64,000 nt of DNA. It comes from Achromobacter insuavis. GTDB taxonomy: Bacteria; Pseudomonadota; Gammaproteobacteria; Burkholderiales; Burkholderiaceae_B. Each line of letters starts with the position of its first letter. The stretch's first letter is position 1. The notes under the pieces were generated by a model. It was given only the letters and a program-made list of their open reading frames with translations, searched no databases and was not told the origin of the DNA. Shown in pieces: positions 52,734 through 63,896 of this stretch. The DNA lies in assembly GCF_902859645.1 (NCBI RefSeq), contig NZ_CADIJR010000032.1, positions 1 through 64,000 of the forward strand, given 5' to 3'. Made by a program: the position numbers and the translations under genes.

Positions 52734-53924
52734 ATGAGCAAGCGAATTGTTGTCGTGGGTGGCGGGGTCGGCGGCACCATGTTGGCCAACCAACTGGTCC
52801 ACAAGCTGTATCCCGAAGTGTCGGCCGGCAAGGTCAGCATCATGTTGCTGTCCGATTCGCCGGATCATTACTACAAACCGGCCTTCATGTATGTGGCGTT
52901 CAACCTGTTCTTCCAGGAAGAGCTCAAGCGCCCCGAATGTTCCCTGCTGCGGCCTGAAATCGAGTTCCGCGTCGACAAGGTGACGCGCTTCGATTTCAAC
53001 GCCCAGCAATTGCACACGCGCAGCGGCAAGCGCCATGGCTACGACTATCTCGTCATCGCCACCGGTTGTGTTCCCGCGCCCGAACGCATCGAGGGCCTGC
53101 GCGAGGCGGGCGACCATTTCTACCAGTACGAGCCGGCGCGGCAGCTGGCCGGCCGCCTGGCCACGATCGAACGCGGGCGCGTATTCGTCAGCGTCACCTT
53201 TCCCAAGACGCCCAATGTGCCGCACCAATGCGGCATCGCGCCGATCGAAACCACGCTGATGCTCGACGACTACCTGCGCCGCCGCGGCGTGCGCGACCGG
53301 GTCGAGATCGTCTACACCTACCCGACCACCTCGCAACTGCTGCGCAACTGCCTGTTCCTGCAAAAGCCTACGTGCGAGGTGCTGCCGGCCATCTTCGAAC
53401 AGCGCGGCATCCGGTTCCAGCGCGGCTTCACCCTCGCGAAGGTCGATCCCGACCAGCGCATCGCCTATTCGGAAGAAGGCATCGAGCAACCTTTCGACAT
53501 CCTCATGGCCACGCCGCCGATCCGCGCGGTCGACGCCGTGCTGGAATCCGGCGCTTCGCAGGCGCCGGACAACGAAGGCTGGCTGCCCACCGACCACGAG
53601 ACCATGCAGGTGTACGGCCTGGAGAACGTGTACGTGATCGGCGACACGGTCGACCTGCCCGTCAGCAAGGCCGGCGGTTCGTGCCACAACCAGGCCCCCG
53701 TCATCGCCAACAACATCGCCGGCGAAATCCGGCTGGGCCATCCCTGCAGCGTCTACGACGGGCGAGTCCAGGCGGTGGCGCAGATGGGCTTGAACGCCGG
53801 CATGCCGCTCTGGTACGACTACACCCACGACGTGCGGCCAACGCCGCCCACCAAACTGGGCGGATTGCTGCGGCACGGTTTCAACCGGGGCCTGTACTGG
53901 TCCGTCGCCAGGGGAATGCTATGA
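52734..53924 (+). CDS. Sulfide:quinone oxidoreductase-like FAD-dependent enzyme
   Basis: A 396-residue flavoprotein of the NDH-2/SQR superfamily. FAD binding is shown by MSKRIVVVGGGVGGTMLANQL and the later VYVIGDTVDLPVSKAGGS. Three cysteines occupy SQR-like positions: C112 in ATGCVPAPE, C166 in PHQCGIAP and C317 in GGSCHNQAP. SQR oxidises sulfide and reduces quinone at the cytoplasmic membrane; the exact type and specificity are not certain. A strong ttggagg lies before the ATG. It overlaps the following DUF1641 gene (ATGA), indicating a two-gene operon. Confidence 0.8.
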   Translation: MSKRIVVVGGGVGGTMLANQLVHKLYPEVSAGKVSIMLLSDSPDHYYKPAFMYVAFNLFFQEELKRPECSLLRPEIEFRVDKVTRFDFNAQQLHTRSGKRHGYDYLVIATGCVPAPERIEGLREAGDHFYQYEPARQLAGRLATIERGRVFVSVTFPKTPNVPHQCGIAPIETTLMLDDYLRRRGVRDRVEIVYTYPTTSQLLRNCLFLQKPTCEVLPAIFEQRGIRFQRGFTLAKVDPDQRIAYSEEGIEQPFDILMATPPIRAVDAVLESGASQAPDNEGWLPTDHETMQVYGLENVYVIGDTVDLPVSKAGGSCHNQAPVIANNIAGEIRLGHPCSVYDGRVQAVAQMGLNAGMPLWYDYTHDVRPTPPTKLGGLLRHGFNRGLYWSVARGML

Positions 53925-54352
53925 ACACACCGCAAGGCAACAGCCTGCCCACGGCCGGACAACGCACCGTCCCGTTCGATACGCCGCCCCCCGGCGATGC
54001 GCTGGCGCAATTGGCGGACAAGCTGCAACCGCTGGCCGATAGCGGCCGGCTGGACAACATCGTCGACCTGCTGGCGCTGGCGTCCGACCTGGTCGACCTG
54101 CTCGATGCGCCCATGGTGGAAAAACTGGGCACGCTGTCGGAACAGGCCACGGGCGCGGCCTGGACCCTCTCCAATGCCTGGCGCGCGGCCCAGGCGCAGG
54201 GGTTGCAAGAGGCGCGCCCGCCGGGCCTGGGCGGCTTGTTCCAGCTGTCGCGCGACGAGGACACCCGGCGCGGCCTGGCGCTGGTGCTGCGGACGCTGCA
54301 AGGCCTGGGCCGGCAATTGGGCAACCAGCGGCAGGATTACGCCACCCCGTGA
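53921..54352 (+). CDS. DUF1641-family protein
   Basis: A 143-residue acidic helical protein. The DUF1641-like core reads ALAQLADKLQPLADSGRLDNIVDLLALASDLVDLLDAPMVEKL, followed by a glycine-rich linker and RGLALVLRTLQGLGRQLG. DUF1641 proteins are commonly encoded next to SQR-like or formate-dehydrogenase genes; their role may be assembly or membrane attachment of the partner. The start overlaps the stop of the SQR-like gene. A terminator follows. Confidence 0.78.
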   Translation: MNTPQGNSLPTAGQRTVPFDTPPPGDALAQLADKLQPLADSGRLDNIVDLLALASDLVDLLDAPMVEKLGTLSEQATGAAWTLSNAWRAAQAQGLQEARPPGLGGLFQLSRDEDTRRGLALVLRTLQGLGRQLGNQRQDYATP

Positions 54353-54395
54353 AACCGTTGGCCGGCGCCGCATCCGCGGCGCCGACGCCCAAGAC

Positions 54396-54432
54396 AAAGC
54401 CCCGCAAGCAATTGCCTGCGGGGCTTCTTTTG
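54396..54432. terminator. Intrinsic terminator after the SQR/DUF1641 operon
   Basis: GCCCCGCA (54399-54406) and TGCGGGGC (54417-54424) form an 8 bp stem with a T-rich tail (TTCTTTT). It lies between the convergent DUF1641 and clpB genes. Confidence 0.85.
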
Positions 54433-54461
54433 TGCGCCCGAAAAGGGCGATGTGACCAGGT

Positions 54462-57068
<2,607 letters not shown>

Positions 57069-57131
57069 AATGGTCGTTTGTGGCTTGTTGGTGAGCCTGA
57101 CCGATACGCGCCGGCGGGCTCGATGACCTGA

Positions 57132-57160
57132 ATATGCGGCCGGATGCGAGAATTTCAATA
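57132..57160 (-). promoter_or_regulatory. Predicted sigma-32 heat-shock promoter of clpB
   Basis: On the minus strand: TATTGAAA (57160-57153), a 13 bp spacer, then CCGCATAT (57139-57132). The -10 box matches CCCCATnT at all but one defined position, and TTGAAA matches the core of the -35 box. The distance to the ATG at 57068 is about 60 bp. Confidence 0.75.
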
Positions 57161-57221
57161 CCTCGTCGGCCGCAGGGATTTGGGTCTGTTAACACATCCG
57201 CGTACAGCAACAATCTGCCCT

Positions 57222-57653
57222 ATGAGCATATACGTTTTTGTCTACGGCACGCTACGCGCCGGCGAAATCAATGACCTGGCGCAGGCCGCCGCGCGCCGCG
57301 GCCTGCCGCCGGCGCGCCACGTCGGCCCGGCCACGGTGCCCGGCATGCTGGTGGATTTCGGCGACTGGCCCGGATTGCTCCCGGTGGCCGACGGCCGGCG
57401 GGTGCTGGGCGACCTCTACGAGGTCGACCCGGCCCTGGTCGCCCTCATGGATGAGATCGAGGAATACGCCCCCGACCGCCCCGGCTGCTTCGTGCGCCGG
57501 CCGGTGCTGGCCCGGCCGCTGGCGCCCGATGCCGCCCCGGTGGCCTGCGAGTATTACCCCATCGACCCGGCGTGGCGCGGGACCGCGACGGACATCGACG
57601 GCGATGACTGGGTGACCTACCGCCAGGCCCGCCCGGGCCGGATGCCGCCGTAG
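57222..57653 (+). CDS. Gamma-glutamylcyclotransferase (GGCT)-like protein
   Basis: A 143-residue protein of the AIG2/GGCT fold. The signature YVFVYGTLRAGEINDL is at the start, followed by GDLYEVDPALVALMDEIEEY (the expected catalytic Glu) and CEYYPID. Members release 5-oxoproline from gamma-glutamyl amines or peptides; the substrate here is not known. ATG 57222 begins MSIYVFVYG; a longer frame to 57144 overlaps the clpB promoter. It is divergent from clpB. Confidence 0.85.
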   Translation: MSIYVFVYGTLRAGEINDLAQAAARRGLPPARHVGPATVPGMLVDFGDWPGLLPVADGRRVLGDLYEVDPALVALMDEIEEYAPDRPGCFVRRPVLARPLAPDAAPVACEYYPIDPAWRGTATDIDGDDWVTYRQARPGRMPP

Positions 57654-57776
57654 GAATGCGCTGCAAAACGCCCCGTAAGACACCCGTAGTAACAACGGAC
57701 TACAATGGGTACCTGTCTTCACGCTTTAAGCCCGTCCAGGCTACCCGCCGGGTCCGGGCACTATAAAGGTCATCGT

Positions 57777-58505
57777 ATGCAAAAACGGGTTCCCGTTGCC
57801 CCTGATGCCGCCCACTGTTCCACGTGTATGTTGGGCCACGTGTGTGTCCCGGTCGGGATGGCAGCCGCCGAAGTAGAAAAGCTGGACGAACTGGTGAAAG
57901 AGCGCGTGCGCCTCGAAAAGGGCAAGACGCTGTATTCGCTGGATCACCCCCTGGACGCCGTCTACGGCGTGCGCTTCGGCAGCCTGAAAACGCAGCTCGA
58001 AGACGCCACCGGCCAGATCCAGATCACCGGATTCCACCTGCCCGGCGAGATCGTCGGCATGGACGGCATGCTGGACGGCAAGCACGTCTCGGCCGCCGTG
58101 GCCCTGGAAGACTCCGAAGTCTGCGTGATCCGCCTGAACGAAGTCGACCGCGTGGCCACCCACCTGCCCTCGCTGCAGCAGCAGTTCCGCCGCCTGATGA
58201 GCCGCGAGATCACGCGCTCGCACCAGATGCTGGCGTCGCTGGGCTCGATGCGCTCCGAACAGCGCCTGGCCGCGTTCCTGCTCAACCTGTCGCAACGCTA
58301 TGCGTCGCTGGGCTACTCGTCGACCGAATTCGTGCTGCGCATGAGCCGCGAGGAAATCGGCAACTATCTCGGCCTGACGCTGGAAACGGTCAGCCGGCTG
58401 TTCTCGCGCTTCGCGCGCGACGGCCTGATCCGCATCAACCAGCGCGAAGTCCGCATCCTGGACCAGCCCGCGCTCAAGCAACTGCTGGGCCACGAGGGCT
58501 GCTGA
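57777..58505 (+). CDS. fnr: FNR-type oxygen-sensing transcriptional regulator
   Basis: A Crp/FNR-family regulator of 242 residues with a 4Fe-4S cluster. The N-terminal cysteines C14, C17 and C23 (HCSTCMLGHVC) and a central one in DSEVCVIRLNE (about residue 114) match the cluster ligands of FNR. The cyclic-nucleotide-binding-like domain follows, then the helix-turn-helix in MSREEIGNYLGLTLETVSRLFSRF. It should switch on anaerobic genes when oxygen falls. I chose ATG 57777 over a longer in-frame extension. A TATAAA at 57762-57767 is 10 bp before the ATG. Confidence 0.94.
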   Translation: MQKRVPVAPDAAHCSTCMLGHVCVPVGMAAAEVEKLDELVKERVRLEKGKTLYSLDHPLDAVYGVRFGSLKTQLEDATGQIQITGFHLPGEIVGMDGMLDGKHVSAAVALEDSEVCVIRLNEVDRVATHLPSLQQQFRRLMSREITRSHQMLASLGSMRSEQRLAAFLLNLSQRYASLGYSSTEFVLRMSREEIGNYLGLTLETVSRLFSRFARDGLIRINQREVRILDQPALKQLLGHEGC

Positions 58506-58519
58506 CGCCCGCCCGCGCC

Positions 58520-59722
58520 ATGCGCCGCATCGCCGCACCCGGCGCCGCACAGCCGTACCCGGCGCCGCGCCTGTTGCGCTCGCGCCGGGCCTGGAGCGCG
58601 GCGGCGCTGGCCCTGGCGGCCCTGCTGCCCCTGGCGGCGCGCGCGCAGACGCCGCTGCCCGATCCCTACGATTACGACGAACCCGTGCCCGCGCCCAAGC
58701 GGGTGGTGGTGCCGCGCTGGCAGACGCTCGAACTGGGCAAGCCCGGCCACCGCTACAAGGTACCGGTCTATGCTAACCGGAACCTGGCGCGCGGCGACCT
58801 GCGCGATATCAAGCAAATCGTGATCGTGTTCCACGGCGTCAAGCGCAACGCCGACGCCTATTACGAGACCGCCGCCACGGTGCTGGCCGCCAATCCGGCG
58901 CGGGCCAACGACACCCTGATCCTGGCGCCGCGCTTCGTCGGCGTGATCGATTCGGGCTTCGCCGGCATGGCGGCCTGGCGCAAATCCAGCTGGGAAGACG
59001 GCGACGACAGCGTGCAGGCCAACGGCCGGCCGGCGCCGGTCAGCGCGTTCCAGGTCATCGACGACCTGCTGCGCAGCCTGGACGACCGCAAGCGCCTGCC
59101 GACCCTGGCCGGCATCGTGCTGGCCGGCCATTCCGGCGGCGGCCAGCTGGTGCAGCGCTACGCCGTGCTGAACCAGATCGACGGCCCGCTGCGGCGCGAC
59201 GGCATCGCCGTGCGCTACGTGGTCGCCAATCCCTCCTCCTATCTGTACCTGACCCGCGAGCGCCCGCGCCCCGACGGCAAGGGCTACGCGCCCTACGAGC
59301 GCGGCATCTGCCCGACCTACAACCAGTACAAGTACGGCACCGACAAGCTGCCCCCGTTCGCGCAGGAAACCGACGACACGCGCCTGTTCATCCGCTACGC
59401 GGCGCGCGACGTCACCTACCTGCTGGGCGGCGCCGACAACAATCCCGAGCACCGTCTGCTGGACAAGACCTGCGGCGCCGAGGCCCAGGGCGCCACCCGG
59501 CTGGCGCGCGGCACCGCCTACCTGCAGTACGAACGCATCGTCGCCGCGCGCGGCAACCGGCCGGTGACGCTGCACCGCGCCGGCTTCGAAGTGACCGGCG
59601 TCGGCCACGAGTACAAGGGCATGTTCGGCTCGGTCTGCGGCGCGCGCGCGTTGCTCGGCGACGATGCGCTGGCGCCCGCCGGCGCGGCCGCCTGCACGGT
59701 GATCGAACCGCCGCGCAAGTAG
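58520..59722 (+). CDS. Exported alpha/beta-hydrolase (unknown substrate)
   Basis: A 400-residue protein with a signal peptide (about 1-42; hydrophobic core AWSAAALALAALLPLAARA). The alpha/beta hydrolase core shows QIVIVFHGVKRNADAYYE (oxyanion region) and a nucleophile elbow IVLAGHSGGGQLVQRYA (Gly-His-Ser-Gly-Gly), with a candidate His in TGVGHEYKGMFG. It is not a family I can name; it could be an esterase, a lipase or a polyester depolymerase. It begins 15 bp after fnr, so it may be co-transcribed. Confidence 0.82.
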   Translation: MRRIAAPGAAQPYPAPRLLRSRRAWSAAALALAALLPLAARAQTPLPDPYDYDEPVPAPKRVVVPRWQTLELGKPGHRYKVPVYANRNLARGDLRDIKQIVIVFHGVKRNADAYYETAATVLAANPARANDTLILAPRFVGVIDSGFAGMAAWRKSSWEDGDDSVQANGRPAPVSAFQVIDDLLRSLDDRKRLPTLAGIVLAGHSGGGQLVQRYAVLNQIDGPLRRDGIAVRYVVANPSSYLYLTRERPRPDGKGYAPYERGICPTYNQYKYGTDKLPPFAQETDDTRLFIRYAARDVTYLLGGADNNPEHRLLDKTCGAEAQGATRLARGTAYLQYERIVAARGNRPVTLHRAGFEVTGVGHEYKGMFGSVCGARALLGDDALAPAGAAACTVIEPPRK

Positions 59723-59925
59723 ACGCGCCCCAACCGCAACGCGACCGCGCAACCCGCCAGGAAATCCGCGCGGCCACACGCACAGCGCGAGGGGCTGCAA
59801 GCCGCATACCTGCGTCGCGGCGATTATTGACACCAAGCTGAACAGAATTCCCGGACAAGCGCAGGGGTGCATTTTTGCGCGGGCAGGCGCAAGATAAGCG
59901 GGTACCGTCTCCGTGGAAGACAGAT

Positions 59926-61227
59926 ATGAGCCAAGCGTATCTCGACATGCCCGACGCCAAGCGCCGCATCAAGGCGATCTTCGTCGGCTCCATGGGCAAC
60001 CTGGTCGAATGGTATGACTTCTACGCCTATACCGCCTTCGCCCTGTACTTCGCCCCCGCCTTCTTCCCCTCGCACGACCCGGTCGTGCAGCAGCTGAACG
60101 CCGCCACGCTGTTCGCCGCCGGCTTCATCGTGCGGCCGCTGGGCGGCTGGCTGTTCGGCCACCTGGCCGACCGCCACGGGCGACGATTGTCGCTGATGGT
60201 CTCGGTGGGCATGATGTGCGTGGGCTCGCTGATCATCGCGGTCACGCCCACCTACGCGTCCATCGGGCTGGCGGCGCCGGCGCTGCTGGCGCTGGCGCGG
60301 GTCATCGAGGGCCTGAGCCTGGGCGGCGAATACGGCGCCAGCGCCACCTATCTCACCGAGATCGCCGACCCGGAACACCGCGGCTTCTATTCCAGCTTCC
60401 AGTACGTCACGCTGATCGGCGGCCAGCTCTGCGCCATCCTGGTGCTGCTGTTGCTGCAGAACGTGTTCCTGACGCACGAGCAACTGGTGGAATGGGGCTG
60501 GCGCATTCCGTTCGTGATCGGCGCCATGCTGGCCATCATCACCGCCGTCATGCGCCGCGACATGCCCGAGACCGACTCCTACAAGCAGGCCAGCCAGACC
60601 AAGCCGCGGACCAGCTCGCTGCGCGGCCTGCTGCGCTACCCGCGCGAGGTCGCGATCGTGGTCGGCCTGACGGCCGGCGGCACGGCGGCGTTCTACACCT
60701 TCACCACCTACATGCAGACCTTCGTGCGGCAGACCGCCGGGTTCTCGGACATCGTCACCACCTACGTGATCGCCGCGTCGCTGATTTTCGCGCTGATCCT
60801 GCAGCCGCTGTACGGCGCGCTGTCCGACAGGATCGGGCGCAAGCCGCTGCTGGTGTTCTTCGGCATCGCGGGCGCGCTGCTCACCGTGCCACTGCTGATG
60901 ACGCTGTCGCAGACCCGCTCGCCATTCATCGCCTTCCTGCTGATCTGCGCGGCCTGGATCTTCACGGCCGGCTACACCTCGATCAACGCGGTGGTGAAGG
61001 CCGAACTGTTCCCCACCAACATCCGCGCCACCGGCGTGGCGGTGCCGTACGCCATCACCGTGTCGATCTTCGGCGGCACGGCGCCCGCCATCGCGCTGTG
61101 GTTCAAGCAGCAGGGCCACGAGCAGTGGTTCTACTACTACCTGGCGGGCGTCATCTTCATCTCGCTGCTGGTGTACGCGACCATGCGTGACACCAAACAC
61201 CAGTCGGCCATGCACCGGCACGATTGA
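59926..61227 (+). CDS. MHS-family major facilitator transporter (KgtP-like)
   Basis: A 433-residue inner-membrane proton symporter with 12 predicted helices. The family N-terminus is AIFVGSMGNLVEWYDFYAYTAFALYF, followed by RPLGGWLFGHLADRHGRR (MFS signature), RVIEGLSLGGEYGASATYL and the second signature ALSDRIGRKPLLVFFG. It resembles alpha-ketoglutarate and other dicarboxylate permeases of the metabolite:H+ symporter family; the substrate is unproven. ATG 59926 was preferred to an upstream in-frame start. The 59723-59925 gap should carry its promoter, which I could not place. Confidence 0.9.
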   Translation: MSQAYLDMPDAKRRIKAIFVGSMGNLVEWYDFYAYTAFALYFAPAFFPSHDPVVQQLNAATLFAAGFIVRPLGGWLFGHLADRHGRRLSLMVSVGMMCVGSLIIAVTPTYASIGLAAPALLALARVIEGLSLGGEYGASATYLTEIADPEHRGFYSSFQYVTLIGGQLCAILVLLLLQNVFLTHEQLVEWGWRIPFVIGAMLAIITAVMRRDMPETDSYKQASQTKPRTSSLRGLLRYPREVAIVVGLTAGGTAAFYTFTTYMQTFVRQTAGFSDIVTTYVIAASLIFALILQPLYGALSDRIGRKPLLVFFGIAGALLTVPLLMTLSQTRSPFIAFLLICAAWIFTAGYTSINAVVKAELFPTNIRATGVAVPYAITVSIFGGTAPAIALWFKQQGHEQWFYYYLAGVIFISLLVYATMRDTKHQSAMHRHD

Positions 61228-61243
61228 GGCCGGCGCATCCGCC

Positions 61244-61585
61244 TCAGCCCGGCTGGTGCGCGCTGACGGCGTCCAGCACGCGGGCCGAGTACACCATGGC
61301 CGCGCCGGCGTTCAACGCCACCGCCACGCCCAGCGCCTCGCCGATTTCCTCGCGGGTGGCGCCGTGCTTGAGCGCCTGCGCCGAGTGCACCGTGATGCAG
61401 CCGTCGCAACGCGTGGTCACGGCCACCGCCAGCGCGATCAGTTCGCGCGTCTTGGCGTCCAGATGCGCGGTCTTGGCGCCGGCCGCCGACAGCGCCTGGT
61501 AGCCCTTGAGCGTATCGGGCGTCAACGCGCCCAGCTCGCCAATGCGGCCCATCAGTTCCTTTTGGTAGTTCACCCAATCCAGCAT
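61244..61585 (-). CDS. Carboxymuconolactone decarboxylase/AhpD-like protein
   Basis: A 113-residue all-helical CMD-fold protein with the redox motif TRCDGCITVHSAQAL (Cys-x-x-Cys plus His), flanked by LDAKTRELIALAVAV and TREEIGEALGVAVALNAGAAMVY. The Cys pair points to an AhpD-like peroxidase or alkylhydroperoxidase-partner role rather than decarboxylation. It is convergent with the MHS transporter. Confidence 0.88.
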   Translation of the reverse strand: MLDWVNYQKELMGRIGELGALTPDTLKGYQALSAAGAKTAHLDAKTRELIALAVAVTTRCDGCITVHSAQALKHGATREEIGEALGVAVALNAGAAMVYSARVLDAVSAHQPG

Positions 61586-61748
61586 GTCCTGCTCCTGAAA
61601 ACCGGCGTGGCCCGATGCCTGACGCCATGGAGGCAGTATGCGCGGCTGGGCGGCGATTATTCAGCGGGAAAATCGCGCTTATATGCTGATTCGTATCAAC
61701 CACACCTCCAACGCGTGGCGCGCGGGGCAGCCGGCAAACCGGACGGCC

Positions 61749-62084
61749 CTAGCGCCGCGCGCCCGTCAGCGGCCGCGGCGGCGCCGGCGGCGCGGGTTCA
61801 AGGGGCGCGGCCTGGAGCGACTGGATTTCCAGTGGCGAACGGGCCTGCGCCACGCACGGCAGGATCCAGCCCTCTTCCTTCTCGTCGCGCGACAGGCCCG
61901 GCCATTCGATGCGGTAGGCGATCTCGCCTTCCAGCATCAGGCACATGCAGGCGCGACAGGTGCCGTTGCGGCAGGAACTGGGCAGCTTGATGCCGGCGGC
62001 CTGGGCGGCCGCCAGCAGGGTCGAATCGGCATCCGCCTCGAAGCGCAGGCCGGACGGTTGCACCAGGACGGGAAAGGCGGGCAT
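61749..62084 (-). CDS. 2Fe-2S ferredoxin
   Basis: A 111-residue plant-type ferredoxin: the cluster ligands are in LPSSCRNGTCRACMCLML (C-x4-C-x2-C) with the fourth Cys in WILPCVAQARSPLEI. A proline-rich tail follows. It would transfer electrons to an oxygenase or other partner not obvious here. It lies on the same strand downstream of a Nudix gene. Confidence 0.88.
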   Translation of the reverse strand: MPAFPVLVQPSGLRFEADADSTLLAAAQAAGIKLPSSCRNGTCRACMCLMLEGEIAYRIEWPGLSRDEKEEGWILPCVAQARSPLEIQSLQAAPLEPAPPAPPRPLTGARR

Positions 62085-62162
62085 GGTCGCGGGATCGTTC
62101 GTCTTGTGAAGACAGCGGCGCGGGCCGGCCTTCAGGGCAGGCCCTGGAAGGCCGCGGCCCGC

Positions 62163-62750
62163 TCAGGCGGGCTGCTCCTGCCAGTCCAGCTGCCAGGCGC
62201 CGGACAGCACGTTCTGCAGCCACAGCGAGCAGGTCAGGGTCTTGGCGTCAGTGACCTCGCCCTTGGCGCAGGCCGCGAACAGTTCGTCCGGATGGGCGCT
62301 GAAGACATCGAGGAATTCATCCTGGTCCAGCTGTTGCGGACCGGCGCGCAGGCCGCGCGCGAAGTAGATGTGGATGATCTCGGTGGAATAGGCGATGGCC
62401 AGGTGCAGCGCGCCGGCGCGGGCCCACTGGGTGGCGGTGTAGCCGGTTTCCTCGAGCAGTTCGCGCTTGCCGCAGGCCAGCGGGTCTTCGCCCGGATCGA
62501 GCTTGCCGGCGGGGAATTCGGTCATGACGCGGCCGATCGGATAGCGGTACTGGCGTTCGAGCAGCACGCGGCCGTCATCGAGCAGCGGAATCACCACCAC
62601 CGCGCCCGGATGCACCACGTATTCGCGCGTCGAGGTGTGGCCGTTGGGCAGGCGGACGGTGTCGTTGCGGATCTTGAGGAAGCGGCCGTCGTAGGCGGCC
62701 TCGCTGGAGACGCGTTCTTCGAACAGATGGGAATCGGGCTTGTCGGTCAT
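62163..62750 (-). CDS. Nudix hydrolase, ADP-ribose pyrophosphatase-like
   Basis: A 195-residue Nudix protein. The Nudix box is GKLDPGEDPLACGKRELLEETGYTA (fits Gx5Ex7REUxEExGU), preceded by VVIPLLDDGRVLLERQYRYPIGRVMTEFPA. Residues around the box match the ADP-ribose pyrophosphatase (NudF-like) group, which hydrolyses ADP-ribose to AMP and ribose-5-phosphate. ATG 62750 begins MTDKPDSHL; the longer frame to 62831 adds unrelated residues. The ferredoxin gene is 78 bp downstream. Confidence 0.9.
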   Translation of the reverse strand: MTDKPDSHLFEERVSSEAAYDGRFLKIRNDTVRLPNGHTSTREYVVHPGAVVVIPLLDDGRVLLERQYRYPIGRVMTEFPAGKLDPGEDPLACGKRELLEETGYTATQWARAGALHLAIAYSTEIIHIYFARGLRAGPQQLDQDEFLDVFSAHPDELFAACAKGEVTDAKTLTCSLWLQNVLSGAWQLDWQEQPA

Positions 62751-62876
62751 GGCGCGGCGTGGGAAGAGGCAGGCGCCGGCGCGCAAGGCGGCCGGCGCGA
62801 AGAGCTTGCAGCTTACCATCGGGCCCGTCATGACTGCGTCATGGGTGCCATGGCCGCGTTGATTGGCTGGCGGCGT

Positions 62877-63896
62877 TCAGCCGTCGACGCGGATCACGAT
62901 CTTGCCGAAGTGGCGGCCCGAGGCCAGGTGCTCGAACGCGGCCGGCGCCTCGTCGAATCCGTAGACGCGGTCGATCACCGGCGCGATGCGGGCGCGGTCG
63001 ACCAGCCGCGTCACGTCTTCCAGCATCTTGCGGCTGCCCACGAAAATGCCTTCCAGGCGCTTGTTGCCGGCGATCAGCGCCAGCGGCGACACCGGCACCG
63101 AAGCAAAGCCGCTGACGCCGCCAATGATGCCGACCGCGCCGCCATGACGCACCGCCGCGATCGAGCGTTGCAGCGTGCCTTCGCCGCCCACTTCCAGCAC
63201 CACGTGGGCGCCCTCGCCGCCGGTCGCGCGCAGCACTTCGTCCTGCCATTCCGGCGTTTCGCGGTAGTTGATCAGGTCATCCGCGCCCAGTTCGCGCGCC
63301 CGCGCCAGCTTGGCGGCGCTGGACGAGGTGATGATGGCGCGCAGGCCCGCCGCCTTGGCCAGTTGCAGGCCCCAGATCGAGACCCCGCCGGTGCCCAGCA
63401 ACAGCGCGGTCTGGCCGGCGCGGGCGCGGCCGGCGACGAACAGCGCGTTCCAGGCGGTGACGGCGGCGCACGGCAGGGTCGCGGCCTGCTCGTCCGACAG
63501 GGAATCGGGAATGGCCACCAGGGCGTGCTCGGAGAAGACGACTTCGCTGGCCAGCACGCCGTCGCTGGCGGCGCCGGGCGCCCGCGCGGTGTTGGCGGGC
63601 GTGGGCTCGCCGTCGATCCAGTCCGGCAGGAAGGCGCCCATGACGCGGTCGCCCGCCTTGAAGCGCGTGACGCCGGCGCCCACCGCCAGCACCTCGCCGG
63701 CGGCGTCGGAAGCGGGCACCACGGGGCTGCCGGCCACCTTCAGGTAATCGCCGCGGGCGACCATCAGGTCGCGGAAATTCAGCGAGACGGCCTTGATGCG
63801 CACGCGCACCTCGAAGGGGCCGGGTTCGCGCGCCGCTCGCTCCACGCGCTGCAGCGAGCCGATGCCTTGGCCGGCGGTGATCTGGTATGCCTGCAT
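62877..63896 (-). CDS. Zinc-independent alcohol dehydrogenase/quinone reductase-like MDR protein
   Basis: A medium-chain dehydrogenase/reductase of 339 residues. The substrate-binding half has VRIKAVSLNFRDLMVARGDY and VPASDAAGEVLAVGAGVTRFKAGDRV; the nucleotide fold has TALLLGTGGVSIWGLQLAKAAGLRAIITSSS and VVLEVGGEGTLQRSIAAVRHGG. It lacks the structural zinc cysteines, so it is probably an NADPH-dependent quinone reductase or enoyl reductase type. ATG 63896 begins MQAYQITAGQGI. It is the last gene in the window, and the remaining 104 bp hold no gene I can support. Confidence 0.86.
   Translation of the reverse strand: MQAYQITAGQGIGSLQRVERAAREPGPFEVRVRIKAVSLNFRDLMVARGDYLKVAGSPVVPASDAAGEVLAVGAGVTRFKAGDRVMGAFLPDWIDGEPTPANTARAPGAASDGVLASEVVFSEHALVAIPDSLSDEQAATLPCAAVTAWNALFVAGRARAGQTALLLGTGGVSIWGLQLAKAAGLRAIITSSSAAKLARARELGADDLINYRETPEWQDEVLRATGGEGAHVVLEVGGEGTLQRSIAAVRHGGAVGIIGGVSGFASVPVSPLALIAGNKRLEGIFVGSRKMLEDVTRLVDRARIAPVIDRVYGFDEAPAAFEHLASGRHFGKIVIRVDG

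Noticed and set aside
57654-57776. FNR-box autoregulation site upstream of fnr
   Set aside because: I looked for TTGAT-N4-ATCAA and found no acceptable match.
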